Both the position numbers and the translations under genes were made by a program. A DNA stretch of 64,000 nucleotides from Lingula anatina (lineage: Eukaryota > Brachiopoda > Lingulata > Lingulida > Lingulidae), in assembly GCF_001039355.2 (NCBI RefSeq), contig NW_019773514.1, positions 591,068 through 655,067 of the forward strand, in the 5' to 3' direction. This document shows, in pieces, positions 24,993 to 38,747 of this stretch (its first letter is position 1; each line of letters starts with the position of its first letter). Under the pieces are notes generated by a model. It was not told where the DNA came from, did not search any database, and was given only the letters and a program-made list of their open reading frames with translations.

Positions 24993-27900
24993 CAAGACTA
25001 AAAGACATACTAAACTTATGTTATGTATCATATAAAAATTATTCTTAATTCTATATTAAGTAACATTTAACTGCTCATAGCAACTGGCTGAAAGATTTCA
25101 ACTGGGTGTCAAACCTATGAGTTTCAAATATCATTTTCAGTTCTCTACTGGTTTCTCCTTTTCCAGATAATACTTGATGGAAAACATTGCCAGTAAGTTG
25201 ACAGTGACAGAAATTTCAGAAACAGGCATCAAAAGATTTGCTGTCAGGAAATTCCGCAAATATGCACTGAGGTTTTTTGTTGTTTCCCTTTTTTTTTTGG
25301 TACTGCTTATTCACTGATTAAAATCAAACAATGGGCAATCTTTCTTGTCCAATGATATGCCAAATATTCCTGGCAGTTTATTCACAATATTTTCCAGGAA
25401 CAACATATTGCCTTTCTTTTTCAAGATGCGAGGACAAATATTTGCTATAAGTGAATGAGTCCAAAATCTGCAATTTCTTTGTATTGAATAAAATTAGAAA
25501 AGCTGTCATTATGTTTTTATCAATGAAAATAAAATTAGGAAAAAGAAGAAGAAGAACAAACTTGTAATAGGCTGAAAATTGATAATTGTCACCAGAACCA
25601 TACTGTCAACGACACCAACAACATCAATTTCAGTCAATCAGAATCAGCCATTTGACTGTAAGTGTAAACTATTCTATATTTCTAATAAATCCATTCATGA
25701 TAATATTAACATTACTAACAACAACAGCACTGGATTGTTGACCACATACATTCTGCTGCCCTCACCACATGTTTCTCTCAGCTGTGTAAGCAACATTTCT
25801 TCTTACACATCAATCAACAAAAATGAAGGTTATGAAAGCTTTTGTCTCCAGTCTCTCTCCAAGCAATGGCTAAATACATATTTTCTTGTCTCTAAAATCA
25901 CACTCGTTTTCTGTCTATAGATCATTTGCCCTCATTCCGTACCGGAGGCATTTTCTTTTGCTCTTAAAATCAAATTTGTTTTTGTCTCAAGGACATGAAA
26001 AATTGAACTTTAACTCTGCAACCACTTGAAATATGTTTTTTGTCTCTGCGATTCAATATGCAGAGTGGAATAACATATTGTCATTACTACCATATTTTAT
26101 GTCCTCTATCCTAGATACTGTACCAAACATGAGAATGCGTCTGCCTTTATGTTTGGTGTGGGAGAAATGGGAGTATTGTTAAGCTCTTGAAAAGAACAGA
26201 AAGAATGCATCAAAATACGAAAATCATCTGCTATCATCTGCAAAAAAAAAAAAAAAAAAAGGTTTTAAAAATGTATCCTGAAACTGATTACTGAACTTCA
26301 TACAATACCACTATTGAGCAAGTGTTTAGACCTCTGCCATGGTAAAGTGAGAATTATAATAAAAGTTATCTATTAAATTTTTTATATATCTTGTCCACTA
26401 ACAAACCAACTAATGCTGATAAAAAACTTCCTTGACTAGCAGAGGTAATAGCATTCAAACTAAGAACCCCAGATTCTGATGTCCAGCTTTTATTCAATTT
26501 GTAATCAGCAGGTGTTTATCTTGTCTTCACAGTAAAAAGGATATTGAAATCACAAGACAGGGAGGAAGTTATTTACCAGCAAGGTGCTCTTTATGAACCC
26601 TGGGTAACACTTCTTTCTCAGTGCAGCAGCTTGATGCAGGTTTCCATGTACTTTTATCAACCTGCTAAAATGATCTTTATTACCAAAACAGTATTATCTA
26701 TAGGTACAACTGGGAAAAATGCCCATCCAACATTTCTGCCCTTCCACAACTGAACTTAAGAAGAATAAGAATACGTAAGAAGATAAAATAAAAATGAAAG
26801 TCACAATAAGCAGATAAATAAAAGGAAAAGACGCAAAATAGCTATTATATTTTACCCAGCCATAAAACTATAGTGCTTATCCCCTCCATTTTTTTTCAAA
26901 ATTTCTTTTATTCACAAAGCAGACTTTACATATTACATCTCTCACTAAAAGTCTAAAAGTTACATCCAGTTGTATGTATCAGACTTCGCAAAAAGAAAAA
27001 AAATATCCTCTTAGAGAAGACTGCCTTTCTCAGAATTTAGATTGCAGGGTGTGGCCACAATTTAGCCCTGAGTTTCAGAGTCTTCAGAGAAATTTGTTGT
27101 TTTTTGTTACTGGAAAGTTGGAGGGTATTTTTCACCAATAATGTCTGGAACTCAGGGTAGCCAGGCTTGTGTCTGCACCCAAGAAGGTGCCACAGGCTGC
27201 ATTAACAGGCTGCTTTAATCAAAGATCACTTTTTTTTTGGCAAGTTCATAGGAAGTGCACCTCCACCTGGAAAATGTCTATTTGTAAATGAAAGTGACCT
27301 GTTGGGATGGACTTTGAGGAGGAAGGGGGGGGGGGGGGGAGAGAGAGAGAGAGAGAGGAAAGAAACAGTGATTTGCTGCATGTTAATTAATAAGCAGTGC
27401 TAAGCAAATACAATATAACATTAAAAACAAAAGAAGTTTAGTATAAGTTCACCATCTTACTGATTTAATTAAATAATCTGATCTAGAAAAAGCAGGCCTA
27501 AACTGACAAGTACTCATTAAAACGCAAGGTCCAGAAAAATATGTATTGTTCATTACAACCAGCATGCATGTGACATCAGGTTTCTTTCCCAGAATAACTC
27601 TTTCCAGAGAACAGCAACCTCAGAATTATCGAGAAACTGACACTGTTGACTGCAGTGATATGAACACAGTCTGTGTGACACTGTTTAAGTCAAGCACCAT
27701 TAGGTGTGTGTGTTCCTTCCTTTGTAAATATGCTCCAGACTGGGGAACAATCAAGATACATAACGGTTGTGTACTTTTGACTTTTATGAGGACTAACTGT
27801 TCCTTCAATTGTCAACAGAACTCAGGAAAGATGTTTGACTAAAGGCCCAATCAAACCTTCTTATTTTCTCCAGTCTAGGATGTAACAATTAATATTATGG

Positions 27901-28186
27901 GGGATTGCAGATAGGGAAGCGTTTGAATTAACCCACAATATTAATTTACATATAACATATAATAATAGCAACACAGTAAATTTTTTTTTACTGTTCTGAT
28001 TCAAAAACTATTCATCAGCACAGGTAATACATCCCTGGAGCCATCTGGTACCATCATAATCAGCTTATTCCAATGTCATACAGCGTTTTGATCTTATTCT
28101 ACTTGCATTATTCCATGTCTTTTTCACTATAGTAAATATAAAGTCAGTAAAAACGTCATCCTTTCATTCCCCTAACAGTTTCATGT

Positions 28187-28262
28187 ACACACACACACAC
28201 ACACATACACACGGTGTCACACACACACACTGACAGAAATGACACACACGAGCATAAACAGA
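28187..28262. repeat. Degenerate (CA)n microsatellite
   Basis: CA dinucleotides with interruptions such as cggtgt and gacagaaatg. Confidence 0.9.
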
Positions 28263-29812
28263 TACACAGCGACACATATGCATAGTCACATTATTCCTAC
28301 AGGTGTTGCATGATTATCTTGTGCTATTACTGCCATAGCTATGTGCTATGTTTATATCTCTTCCTTATGTACATTTACTTACCTGGAAATCTGTTCACAT
28401 GTGTTTCATTCAGTCTTGCTATTCAGGCAGCAGCTATTGATCCTGAAGTTAACAAACCTATTCATAAAACTCGTGGCAAAAAAAGATTCCTTTTTTTTTT
28501 TTTAAATCAAGCAAAATCTGTATTCTGTTGGTAATTCTGGCAGCCTCTGGGCTTTCAGTGCACTCGCTAGTATTTAGTATTGTGTTATGGATCAGATAGC
28601 AGTGAGGTGAGCAGGTCTCAATGGACTGATCAAAGATTGGGGATCAATTACCAAAACAGGTCCCTGGCCACATCAAAGGGGAAATGCTGAATGCTTGGAA
28701 ACAACAATTTTAGGTATTTGCAGAACAATTAATTCCAATTTCTACTGAAGTATCTAAAAAAAGGATTTTTTTTTCTATCTGAAAGGTTATTTTGGTTATT
28801 TTGAAATTGAAATGGGAAATGCAATTCTGTTGCTCAAGGATCCCTATAACCTTTTTTCCTTGTAATAAATCATGCTTTGATTTAGATATAAAAAACTAGA
28901 CAAAAAATAAAAATTCATAAATTTCATACATTATAAACAGCAGAGAAAATATAAGAAAACATTCACTATATATATTCTTTTCTCTATGGTGTTCTTAAAT
29001 TGATTACACTTCTATCACATATCCATATTATAATTTCGATGGGATGACATTTTATTTATTTTTATTTATTTATTTTTTTTTTGGGGGGGGGGAGGGTAAG
29101 GGGGTAGAAAACAGTCTGCCATCAGTCTTCCCAGCCCTGCTCCCCCTTCCTGTCCTCCCTCCCACTCCCACTGTACTACCGTGGGAATCTGAGTCTGTGC
29201 GGTCAGGTCGCTTTTCCAGTCTTTTCTCCTCTCACTATTTACTCTATTATTCCAGCATTATTCAAACTATTACCATAAACACACGGCGATGAACAGAACC
29301 AAAACGGGTCAAAGGCACCTAAATATTGTTGTTTGATTTTGGGAATGGGTATCAAAATTACATTGCACAAATATTGACCAATAAGGCAACAATGGAGACA
29401 AAGGCGGGGTTGAGGTAGTAAGGAAGGATTATGGTGACTCTCAGGGTAAGGAGCTTGGGAGAACGCGACACTCAGGTAGTTGTTGTTTACCAAATTATTA
29501 ATTTCCTGATTGGTCCTGTGTGCTTTTTGAAATATGGCGCTTTGGAGCAAGGTCACCCTCAAACACATTTATTATGAAAGTAACTGATTTTTTGAGAATT
29601 ATGAAATCATAACATTTGTATAAGTCTGTAGGCACAATATAAGAACCTTTGCAGTGTTATTGGGTATCAATCCCTCCACTAAAATCTGGTTTTACCAATT
29701 CTTTATGACAGTTTCCAAAAACATACATAAAATACCGCTCTAGTATAATCTGGCACACAGCACATTTAGTCAACTTAAAATACACATTTTCACATGCTAC
29801 ACTGATGCTCAC

Positions 29813-29870
29813 CTTTCACAGTTAAGGTGTCATTGTGACTCAGACTTTCATAGATTTTCTCAGAATTCAT
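29813..29870 (-). CDS. Candidate first coding exon
   Basis: On the minus strand an ATG in the context taccaATGa opens MNSEKIYESLSHNDTLTVK and ends in phase 1 at a good donor (AAG|GTGAGC). An in-frame stop lies just upstream, as expected in a 5' leader. It does not join in phase to 23993-24059, so at least one exon would be missing between them. Confidence 0.22.
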
Positions 29871-30706
29871 TGGTATTACAAGTAATTAAGACCCTTTTTA
29901 ATCACTTTTTAGGACTTAACCCCGACCTTAAATTTCCCAGAAAGCACTTAGCTTGGGAAAAAGATAAAGCAAGTCTCTTAGGCACCACCAGAGGGATTTG
30001 ATAATCCATGTGGAATGTCAAAATGAATTGGATTTAGAAAATCACTCAGACTCCATTTAAGTGTTAAAAGCCTGTAAAATAAAAGGATTTATTCAGACAA
30101 AGTTGTAAAAATCTCGCCAAAATGCTTTTTATAGGTCATGAAAGCTATCTAAAGATTAATAATTTTCTCTTTTTTTTTTCTTAAATTTTTGTATGCATAT
30201 TTCAAACAAGAATTATGAACTTTCAGAAGCAGTTAAAACTATGATATGATGGTATCTTCAGACTATTGAATATTTCTGAAATATAATGAAATGTTTTTAA
30301 TACTGCACATTGTAACATTGGCCAATGCAGATCCATCTCCTCTTATCTTCAAAATAATATCAATTACACATATATGCATCTGTGTAAATAATTCAAGTGA
30401 ACAGAACGATGAGTAATTTTTAAGAGTAAAAAAAAAAAAAAAAAAACAGCTGTCAATTTGCTGAAATATCAGTATTTATTTTGAACTTCTTCAGATTTTT
30501 TCTGAGCGAGTACACACCACATGGGTCAAGGGTATGATTAATAGTCATGAGTTCTGTGGCCAGCGAACAGAGAAATCAAACTCTTGTCCATGTCAAGTGG
30601 TATTTGGTTGTGGTCAGGGCTGTAGACAGAACAGACCATGGACTTGTCTGAGGGCATGGTTGGTTTATTGACAGCAGTCAGAAAAGCTATGCTCCATCAA
30701 TAAATC

Positions 30707-30716
<10 letters not shown>

Positions 30717-30770
<54 letters not shown>
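30717..30770. repeat. (CT)n microsatellite
   Basis: About 27 perfect CT units. Similar tracts lie at 55556-55586 and 56734-56772. Confidence 0.97.
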
Positions 30771-30771
<1 letters not shown>

Positions 30772-33700
30772 AAAATTCCAAAATTAATCTTTGGTGGGTA
30801 AATATCAAACAAGCATTTACTTCGGACTACTCAGCCTCAAACTTTTATCATTTGCAAAGAACCATGTACCAACTGCTACATGTAACAAGCAACTTCCTGT
30901 CAGACACTCAAAGCAGCCCTATCTATCACCTCATGTCATTTCACATTTCATTGTTCAACAAAGATGATTATATTCTGATCATCTGCTCCATTGAAATTGG
31001 AAGACCATTTTAATGTCCAGACAAGCACTTGAACTGCTGTCTAGGGTTCTAACTTATACATCAAATCTGGTCTCCTTTGCTCATTGGATGTTTGTGGTTA
31101 TATGATAAGAGAAGTGTTTTATGCTGTGTTATTTGGGTGATTTTGATTTATTGAATTCTTTTAAGAAAAAATTTTTGAGCCATGATAAGAATGAAGAATA
31201 AATACCTCATTTACATTGCTCATTTTTAACAGTTCTATTGCTCATTTAGGCAGTACTATTGGTTTTGAATTCCATATGGACATATCGGATTAAATATCAA
31301 AACAGACAACATTTTGTTATTGTACTGATGTAACTAACAAAACAGGGAAAAAATACAAAAAAAGGAAAGAAATCAACACCCACCTTCAGATTTTTTTTCC
31401 AAAGGGGACCTTCTTTCCAAGAATTTCTGAAATACTAAAAAAGTGATATCAAGTTATATAATTAATATCTAAAGGTAACATTTCAATCATACAGTTTTTC
31501 AGGCCAGAACTTACTTATTTAACTGTTAGAACCCAAATAAATATTCTAGGTATATCTTACACCATTAGGCTGCAATCAAGTATCTTTCTCTTCTTTTTCA
31601 ATCCTAAGTCAGTCTACCGGTATTTGTCAAGACATTCTTGGTTCCTATTTATGTGACTTCAAGATAAACCAGTCATAGGTCCAGGTGATAGTGTTATCAA
31701 CTAATATTAATAAACAAACCTCTATTATAAAACAACAATAACACAAACAATACATAATATACCTAGATGTCTGTGGTATTGATATTAAATCAGGACATTG
31801 CCCTCTACTACAAGACAATGTGACCTCATACAACTGACAAAACAGTAATTTTATTTTGGTTATTCACAATTCTATTTAACTAGAAATGGTTATGACAAAT
31901 GTTTTTAACCATCAATTACAAAATACAAACTGAGTGCTTATAGTAGCAAAAATATGTCACAAAATAAAGATTTCTTATGAAAGAAAAAAGAAAGAAAAGA
32001 AAAATAAAAGCACTCTTCCTAATGTCTTGCAGCTTTCTCACCTCTGACCCAAGCAGCTGTTGAGACACACAACTGTCAATGGCTGTTGGATCAATACAAA
32101 CACCACTATTGTCACTTCAAATTGTTTATCTGTGCTCTGAGATGTTTTTGGATCAACAAAGTATGAAAGGAAAAAACAACCATGCCACAGGAACAGTCGA
32201 TGTTTTCTCATTGGACATCACAATACTTGGCGATTGGAAGAACCACAGATTTCTTGGTTGCCATTAGAACCCTTAAGTATTATTTTTAATCTAGACAGTT
32301 CATTACGATCACAATACCCTGCAGGTTTTATAAATATGAAGACATCATCTCATCTGAAAGTGTGCCAATATATATAATGTAATATATACAATATCAGATA
32401 AATCTAATTAGTAATCCATAAACACGAGTGCTACAGGACTGAAGTTATTATGTAAATTTTTACATGTTATAAAAATCAAATGCATCATGCCAAGAATAAA
32501 TAAAGCAAAATTATGATCAGCTGGTCTTATTGCATACTGTATTTGCTAAAATATTGTCCTAATAATGCAAAGGTAAACAGAAATTATCAGTAAAAAATTA
32601 ATCAAATAAAAGTTTCACATAGACGTCATAACTGTAACTACATGTAAAAGGCCAGCACATACAAGTGTTTGTCTATAGTTACATTTGAAAATTCTACTCA
32701 AAACTGAATACAATATAACAATATTTTGGATTATAGCTGTGGACAACCAAAACTATGTCACCAACAATATCACACCTATAATTGTTTCACGATAGGTCAA
32801 CACAGGAAATGATTTCTGTCCTGTGTAAATTGGGCCAACGTGTTCCCTGAATGGGATATTGTCCCCTTGGAATGATCAGACCCCATTTATTTTCAATAAG
32901 AAATTCTGTCACTTATTATAACACAATTACTCAGACAAACACAACCCATTACCATAAATATTTAAAAAGACGGTAGAATAACTGTAATAATTAAACCAAC
33001 ATAGTGACAGACATATAGGGCAAGATATGACCACAATTATACCAATGGTATGACAACAAAAAGGTGATACAAAGTAGCATGACCCCTGCAGAATGCCATT
33101 TTGGCAAAGATAACTCTAGAGACAAAAATGCAAAATGCCACGCCTGCCACTCAACTGATTGTCCATTGGCAATGCCATTGAAAATCTTATGTTGTGGTAC
33201 ATTGAGTGCCACACCTATAAATTCAATTGATAAATACTTTGTCATTGTGTTTCCTGACAAAATATGGCAAATGCCCATTTCATTTTTAACCTTAAAATAA
33301 ACATCAATGAAGACAACATCTGGGCAAATAAATAAGGTGAAGGTAATTACTGTGCCATGATCTTGAGTTTCAAACTACAAAACTTAAAAAAGATGAAGTA
33401 AAACTTCTTGGGATAAAGAACAAATTTTGACCAAAAAAGCTGCTGCACTGCTATGCCAGTGATGAGACATTGAACAGCTTGTGCTGACACCTATTGGGGC
33501 TTAAATGAACAACCGTCTATCTTGACTGTCTTAGGACAACATATATTTCCCTTTTGATATAATGTTTACAAACTAAAGTGCATTATGTTGGACCAGATTA
33601 AAATTGTATTTCAGATTATAAATAAACATTTTATATCCATAACCTGCTTCTCAATATATTGACATACATACATTAGTGATTCTAAATTCAGAAATTTTAT

Positions 33701-34702
33701 AAAAATTAACAAACCCTCACAACACCATATACAAGTGCCTTTGCACTGTGTCTTTTCTAACAAATATGCCTATTTCATTACCTCAGTATTTACATTTTTG
33801 GAAAAAATTGATACCTTCCAAATGTAAGTATTTAGCTCTTAGCCAAATACTCCCTTTTTATTTCAAGATTGCTCTTACAAATTTGTACTTCACACTTAGG
33901 TCATGGTATGGCTATGCAAGATTTCTGGGAATTTGGGAGAATGTTTCTTGGTTGCATTCACAGAATTTTTTGTTTGGGTTGGGTAGCTTGCATTCCATGG
34001 AGGGAATTCCTCTTCACCAGACTGGCATCCAGATAACTTTCTTGCTACCAATCTTCTAAAACTCCCATCAACTGTGTAGTGAAATTTTCCTGAGTTTTTC
34101 TGATTTGAATTAAAATTCTCTTTTTTAAAATGAAATCCAAGTATCATTTCTTTCTGCAAGTTTGTAATCTAAAATTTCTTCATGTGCCTTTATTATTTTC
34201 AGGCAGTCATCATTCTTCTGGATTTAAGGTATTATAATCAAATGTTACAACCATACAAACCATGTTAAATTCTGAACTTACATTTTTGTAAGCAGTGCTC
34301 ACCCTAGGAATGTTCATATCCATTTTCAAGATTGATGACTTCAATAAAAGGGGTCATTAAATCCAAACTTCTCACACTTGATGACAAACTTGTCTTTTAA
34401 CCTTGTGATCAACAATGATGAAGTACTTTCTGAACTTTGTTAATAGCTATTGTCCACAAAAACTAAAATAGCAGCTCCACTCAATTACCCCTTCTGTTAC
34501 CAGGTGTTACATATTGGTACAATGGTACCAACCTAACTGAGAAAATATGCTGAATAAACAAATCACATGCTTTGCTCTTACTGTTACTGTAATAACCATT
34601 TTTTTTTTTTTTTTTTTTGAAATATCAAAAAAGTTACTGACAGCTATTTCATCGAAATGTATTTTTCTTTTTTTAACCTCATTGCTGTTCTTTGCTAACT
34701 AA

Positions 34703-34719
34703 CTGCTGCCATCTATTGG
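34703..34719 (-). promoter_or_regulatory. CTCF-like site, minus orientation
   Basis: On the minus strand CCAATAGATGGCAGCAG fits the CTCF core pattern CCA-N-N-AG-R-K-GGC-R-S. It faces away from the second site 49 bp to the right. Confidence 0.4.
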
Positions 34720-34768
34720 TAGTCACTAAATGCAAGATGTTTTAGTCATGAACAAGATTTTGAATTGG

Positions 34769-34785
34769 CCAATAGGGGGCAGCAC
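34769..34785 (+). promoter_or_regulatory. CTCF-like site, plus orientation
   Basis: CCAATAGGGGGCAGCAC fits the same CTCF core. With the site at 34703-34719 it makes a divergent pair about 4.3 kb upstream of the receptor start. Confidence 0.4.
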
Positions 34786-37700
34786 TATAACATAGCTTCA
34801 GGGCAGCAGAGGATTCAAATGTGTGCTCATGTGCAACAGTTGTGTTTCTTGGCTTGTTTGAAAGAAAAAAGAAATGCTACAAAATTAACTGTAGCATATG
34901 TGACAAAATTAAATCAAGAGAAGCCTACAAGTGGCACAGAAGTAATTGGTCCTTTCAACTGCTCTGTACTGTTTGAGTATTTTTCAAGGGAAATTTCCTA
35001 TAAAAGGATGATCTTTATTCTAAATGATCAGTATTAGGTCGTCTTGAGATCAGCAAAGAGGTCAGCAAAGGGTCAACCCCAGAGAATCTACATATTAAAA
35101 CTAATATATTTCAAAAGGCAAAATGTGGTGTGTACGAAATTTTGAAATACAATTTCAGGGTTTTAACCATCAAAGAACAATTCCCTGAACTGGTGAGATA
35201 TGATATCAGCTATTGTTTTGAAGAAACCATTATTGTAACATTCAAACTTCTGCATTAAATAACTGAATTTATGAAATAGTTACTAGTACTTCTTTGTATT
35301 TTGACTCTATTTTAGTGTCATTTCATAAAATATAATATCTAATATGCAATGACTAACACCCTGCTATTCCACCAATCCAAAATGGTATTTGACTTTTTTT
35401 CAATCTATAGCCTCCATATGAAAAAATCTGCATAACCTGGCTGTGTAAGGTATATGCAAACTTATTTTTTTCCTTTTCCTTTCTTTTCCTTTTTTAACTA
35501 TGCTCTACTGGTAAATATACTAAGAACATGTTTTGAAAGGCATCTCTAGATGATGCATGTGATAAACTATTTTATCTGGTCAAAATGCTACAGATATAAG
35601 TCACTGGGCCAATATTACAAATTCTCTCCATGCTGGAGTCCAGATGCCCTGGTCATCTTCATGGCCTGGAAAGCATTTTCCTAGAATTCTGAGTATTTTA
35701 TGTAAAAGATACGAGGGCAAGGTATACACATAACGAAAAAATTCTGTGAATCTTCCTACTCACCTCCGAACTTTTTATATCTGAAGAACTCGTAAAATGT
35801 GAGGTGTTTGAATGGTATCTAATACGCACACGCCCAAAACTATCCACTATCTGGGCTCTGTCACTGCTGGTATTTCAGTGATTATCACCGATAAAAAATT
35901 CTTACTTAACTGTTTGATCTATAATTGTCTTTGCTTTCAAATTTTCCTCCATGAATTGTTTGTAACACTTCTGCAACTTTCCCTTTTGAATGACAACAGA
36001 TTACACATCAAAAACAGAGATATAAAATGTTGCTTTCATCTGAGTCAGATTTTTTATCCTAAACAATTTCAGTACAGCATGGTATTTCCAAGCTAATTGT
36101 TGTAAATATTTGTAAAAGAAAGAAACCAAAGGTCTTTAAATTCTCAAACATCCTTGTTAACATGTTTATATACACCATTAGTTATTTGTGCTTTACGTTT
36201 TCTTGAAATATGTAATTTTTCACTTCTTCATTTTTCAAGAAAAAAATGCTTTTTATTTATTGTTTTTAAAATGTTCAACCTCTCATGATGATTCCATCTT
36301 AAACAGCTGTATTACCAATGCTTCCGTACTACTTTTCCAGTCTTAAAAAGATCAAGAGGCCTTAAAAATGGTAAAAAGTACATATTTATTGTTTCTGTCC
36401 ATTGCTGTTTCACCTTCTTATTCCTATGGTCCTGTTCCACTCAGCTTCATCCCTTCTCTATGTTGCCAGGTTTGCACACTTCATAAAAGCATGGTGGGTC
36501 CACTTTTACAACATGACTTTTGACTAATTAAGAAACTGGCCTCATATGGTTTAGGAAGTGACAAAAAGGAGGTTAAGAAAAGTGCTTTTTTTTTTTTTTT
36601 TTTGCATCATCTCTTCTTTACCAAAATTATCATATTAAGATTAGTTTGTTAGCAAAATGCATTTAAAATAATCGGTTTTCTCTTTATAGATTCATATATG
36701 TTGATTCATGTTTTGCTCTTTCATTTTTTTCTCAAGGGGTGTGTTGGTATGATGATATTTTATGTTGAAAGTTGAATGTACAAAAGATAGATACGTATGC
36801 CATACACATTTTCCAGTAGGCAACTATAAGCATGAAACAAATAGCAGAATAAAACATGTTATAAATTAAATTAGTCCAAATGAAACTGCTTTACAGTGAA
36901 AGTGATTTTTTATAGTAATAAATACACTGACCTTAACTTATTTAGAGAAATAGACTCGGATACATCCTGCTGCCAAATGACCTATTTGAAGACATTTGTT
37001 ATTGTAAATTGACTGCAGGCAAAGCTGATTAACCAGTGTATAGTTTTTGGATGCTAAACACTCCAATTGAAATTATTTTTTTACTAAAAGGAATATTAGA
37101 AATAATCTGCTTAAAAAAGGCCAAAGATAAGAACAGAAAAAGACTGAGAGCTAAAACACTTGTGCTTAAGTTCAGTGTAGTGCAGTAATATTTATATATA
37201 CTCTATGCGTGATCATTTTCATTCATTTATGCAAATCAACATTTAAATAGCATTTCACACTGAAAATATTGAAAATAGAAACGGATAAGAAAATAAAACA
37301 GTTGATCCCTTCACAAATGTACAGAAGAAAGCAAAATTTCAAATCATTGTTGCATTTTGTGCAAACACACAAAAGTTTCAAATTTATTACTGAACTTCCA
37401 ATGTTTTAACCACAGGCACTGCAATATCATCAAGCATACAACACTATATTTCCACTTGCTGCCTACCGTATAAAAGATCTACTACTAGTAAGAGTTTAAT
37501 TCCAAAGCTTAGCTCTTATTTAACTATGTAACATTTGGACAACACCACAGATACACCATCCACTATCAGCTGAGGAAACATGATTCATCAAAAAAGTGAA
37601 ACAAAGTTTGTAACTTCGGTGTCAAGGCAATAGATTACCTTGCAGATCATCCCAAGATAAAATCAGTCTGTGTGTGATGGCAATTAAATTTACAGGAACA

Positions 37701-37868
37701 GATGTAATTGAATCTTTCACCACACAGAACAGTGATGTTATCTCCTCCCCTCACACCTGCCATAGAGCACTGTACACCATAAAACTGTCCAGGGAGCATT
37801 TAACTAAACTGTTAACTGCTTATATTAAATTAGGCTGCTATTTTTGGATCTCACCTTAATTTGATGAC

Positions 37869-38747
37869 TCAATTAAAACTTCTCATAGAAGGCTGCGAGT
37901 GTTGTCCACGTTTCTTGGACTTGCTCATAAAACAGACAAAGCTGTAGCGTCCAACAAAAGTTTCCGTAGGTGTGCAGTGGCAGCATTGGTCATTGGGTGA
38001 TGTCACCGCCTTGAATTTCTGTCAAAAACATTAATAGCTTTCAATAAACTTTCCCCATTCAGTAGTATTAACGTCCCGATATAATAATAACAAACATGAA
38101 AGCAACTGCGCAACCCGAGCCTTTATTGGGTGTAATCTTAAAATTACTGCTATTATGCTGATTAACCATTATGGCAGTCAGTAATGAAAATATACCTGTG
38201 TGGCTATTGTTACCGTAATGTCGGAGTAATGAGGACATTTTCTCCATGACTGAGTCTGGGGCAGCGGGGGGCTGAAAAGGGGGCAGGGCCTTTCAACTTC
38301 GCGCAGGAAGTTTACTTTTTGTACACCGATTACCGAGCCTGGATCAACATGCAATAAAAAGGTATACATTCACGCGTAGATTACATTTCCAGTGGATAAA
38401 TATTACTAGATCAACATGCACTGGTTGTGTTGCCTTTCTGAGCCCTGAATGACACGCAGGGGGCAAAAATGCGACTGTCACTCGTATCAACACTTTGACA
38501 GGATAACTTTTCTTTAACAATAGTTGCCCAAAGTGCGGCATCTTTGTGCAATTAAAAGAAGGAAAATAAAGCCAGTTAAACAAAATTTATTTGATGTGGA
38601 CGCTCACCTACCCGCTACAAATATTGACACTGTTTAGTGAGGAACGGAGTACACACTGCATTTAGTAGCGGACGACGCAGAGCGCTGAAATGAAGTTTTA
38701 CCTCGTCCCTTGTGGGTGGAGCTACCAGTGTCAATTTCACCAGACAT
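37869..38747 (-). CDS. Candidate three-exon gene of about 112 aa, head-to-head with the receptor gene; product unknown
   Basis: Minus-strand exons: 38702-38747 (ATG, MSGEIDTGSSTHKGR, donor G|GTAAAA), 38196-38338 (acceptor gttgatccag, donor CAG|GTATAT) and 37869-38018 (acceptor gtttttgacag, ending in TGA). Phases are 1 then 0, and the three pieces join into one open frame with no internal stop. The second exon reads GSVIGVQKVNFLREVERP and on; the third has a Cys cluster (DQCCHCTPTE), then GRYSFVCF and a basic tail (SKSKKRGQ). There is no signal peptide or domain I recognise. Three open exons with matching phases and usable splice sites are more than noise, but chance is not excluded. An AATAAA on this strand lies about 480 bp past the stop. 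It could also be a noncoding transcript from a bidirectional promoter. Confidence 0.35.

Larger units (their letters stand above)
24060..29812. other. Intergenic or intronic stretch
   Basis: Contains the direct repeat, pentanucleotide and CA arrays listed, plus A-, G- and T-runs near 26242, 27326, 28490 and 29075. A plus frame over about 24281-24435 has FFQLRVPAGDRIPLAARF but no donor. The frames at 25579-25920 and 27546-27842 show no domain or splice support. Confidence 0.4.
29871..37868. other. AT-rich stretch with CTCF-like pair, no supported gene
   Basis: Apart from the CT array, homopolymer runs (30428-30446, 34600-34618, 36587-36603) and the divergent CTCF-like sites, it is AT-rich filler. 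Segments at about 30500-30680 and 33010-33270 are less AT-rich than their neighbours but have no splice-bounded frame. Confidence 0.4.

Noticed and set aside
25167-25192. Possible 26-nt plus-strand microexon with strong splice sites
   Set aside because: No plus-strand gene is visible here and no partner exons were found.
28384-28443. Minus-strand segment between good splice signals
   Set aside because: All three frames have stops; at most an untranslated exon.
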